From NCBI GenBank assembly GCA_965198025.1, contig OZ240237.1, positions 744,001-808,000 on the forward strand: a DNA stretch of 64,000 nucleotides, written 5' to 3'. The notes below the pieces were generated by a model. The model was not told the DNA's origin and did no database searches. It saw nothing but the letters and a program-made list of their open reading frames with translations. Source of the DNA: CAYWWM01 sp965198025 (GTDB lineage Bacteria; Acidobacteriota; Terriglobia; 2-12-FULL-54-10). This document shows positions 63,993 through 64,000 of this stretch, one piece after another (the stretch's first letter is position 1; each line of letters opens with the position of its first letter). The position numbers were made by a program, and so were the translations under genes.

Positions 63993-64000
63993 ACGGCGCT

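Overview
The window is GC-rich bacterial chromosome from a Gram-negative organism: it carries lpxD, lpxA, an LpxL-type acyltransferase, lipoproteins and a Bug/TctABC uptake system. Family content, plus the dispersed repeats of the GTCATCCCGAG...GGGATCTGC type, suggest an acidobacterium. That assignment is inference; no rRNA or complete marker set is present.

Layout. 1-15 kb is ordinary chromosome: the start of an acyl-CoA carboxylase gene, acyl-CoA dehydrogenase, an isolated nuoA, an amidohydrolase, nrdR, a secreted M48 protease, a MobB-like P-loop protein, lpxD, a metallo-beta-lactamase-fold protein, a sulfatase, lpxA, an LpxL-like acyltransferase, a secreted sorbosone-dehydrogenase-like protein and a UbiD-family decarboxylase with a clear terminator. 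15.4-36 kb is a head-and-tail phage cluster, all on the minus strand. Reading downstream: lipoprotein, small protein, holin-like protein, winged-helix protein, small and large terminase, portal, protease-scaffold-capsid, head-tail proteins, tail tube, tape measure, baseplate, tail tip and a large tail-spike-like protein. No integrase, transposase, repressor, replication gene or endolysin is recognisable. The packaging genes look Mu-like and the tail genes look siphovirus/GTA-like. Thirteen copies of one dispersed repeat, all in the same orientation, plus other repeat families, sit in and between these genes. Several are read in frame inside phage proteins.

36.7-42.3 kb is a housekeeping block on the plus strand: rplU-rpmA-obgE-nadD-rsfS-rlmH-accD-folC. 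A duplicated 15-bp promoter module precedes rplU, and a GC-rich, hairpin-forming, apparently non-coding stretch lies before it.

42.4-57.1 kb holds the most interesting bacterial locus. A divergent MetE-like gene is followed by a tightly packed plus-strand array: flavin disulfide oxidoreductase, quaternary-amine-type ABC transporter (ATPase plus fused binding-protein/permease), Cys-less OsmC-like protein, PhnD-like binding protein, second MetE-like protein, senA, senB, egtD, hyuA and hyuB. EgtD should make hercynine, SenB a selenosugar, and SenA should join the two on the way to selenoneine. The array therefore looks like a selenoneine locus with its own transporter. senC is absent from the window, and senB has an in-frame TGA at codon 171.

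57.2-64 kb is on the minus strand: a repeat-helix protein, an overlooked 28-residue membrane peptide, a DUF547 protein, a secreted amidohydrolase and a TctC-TctA-TctB tripartite tricarboxylate transporter.
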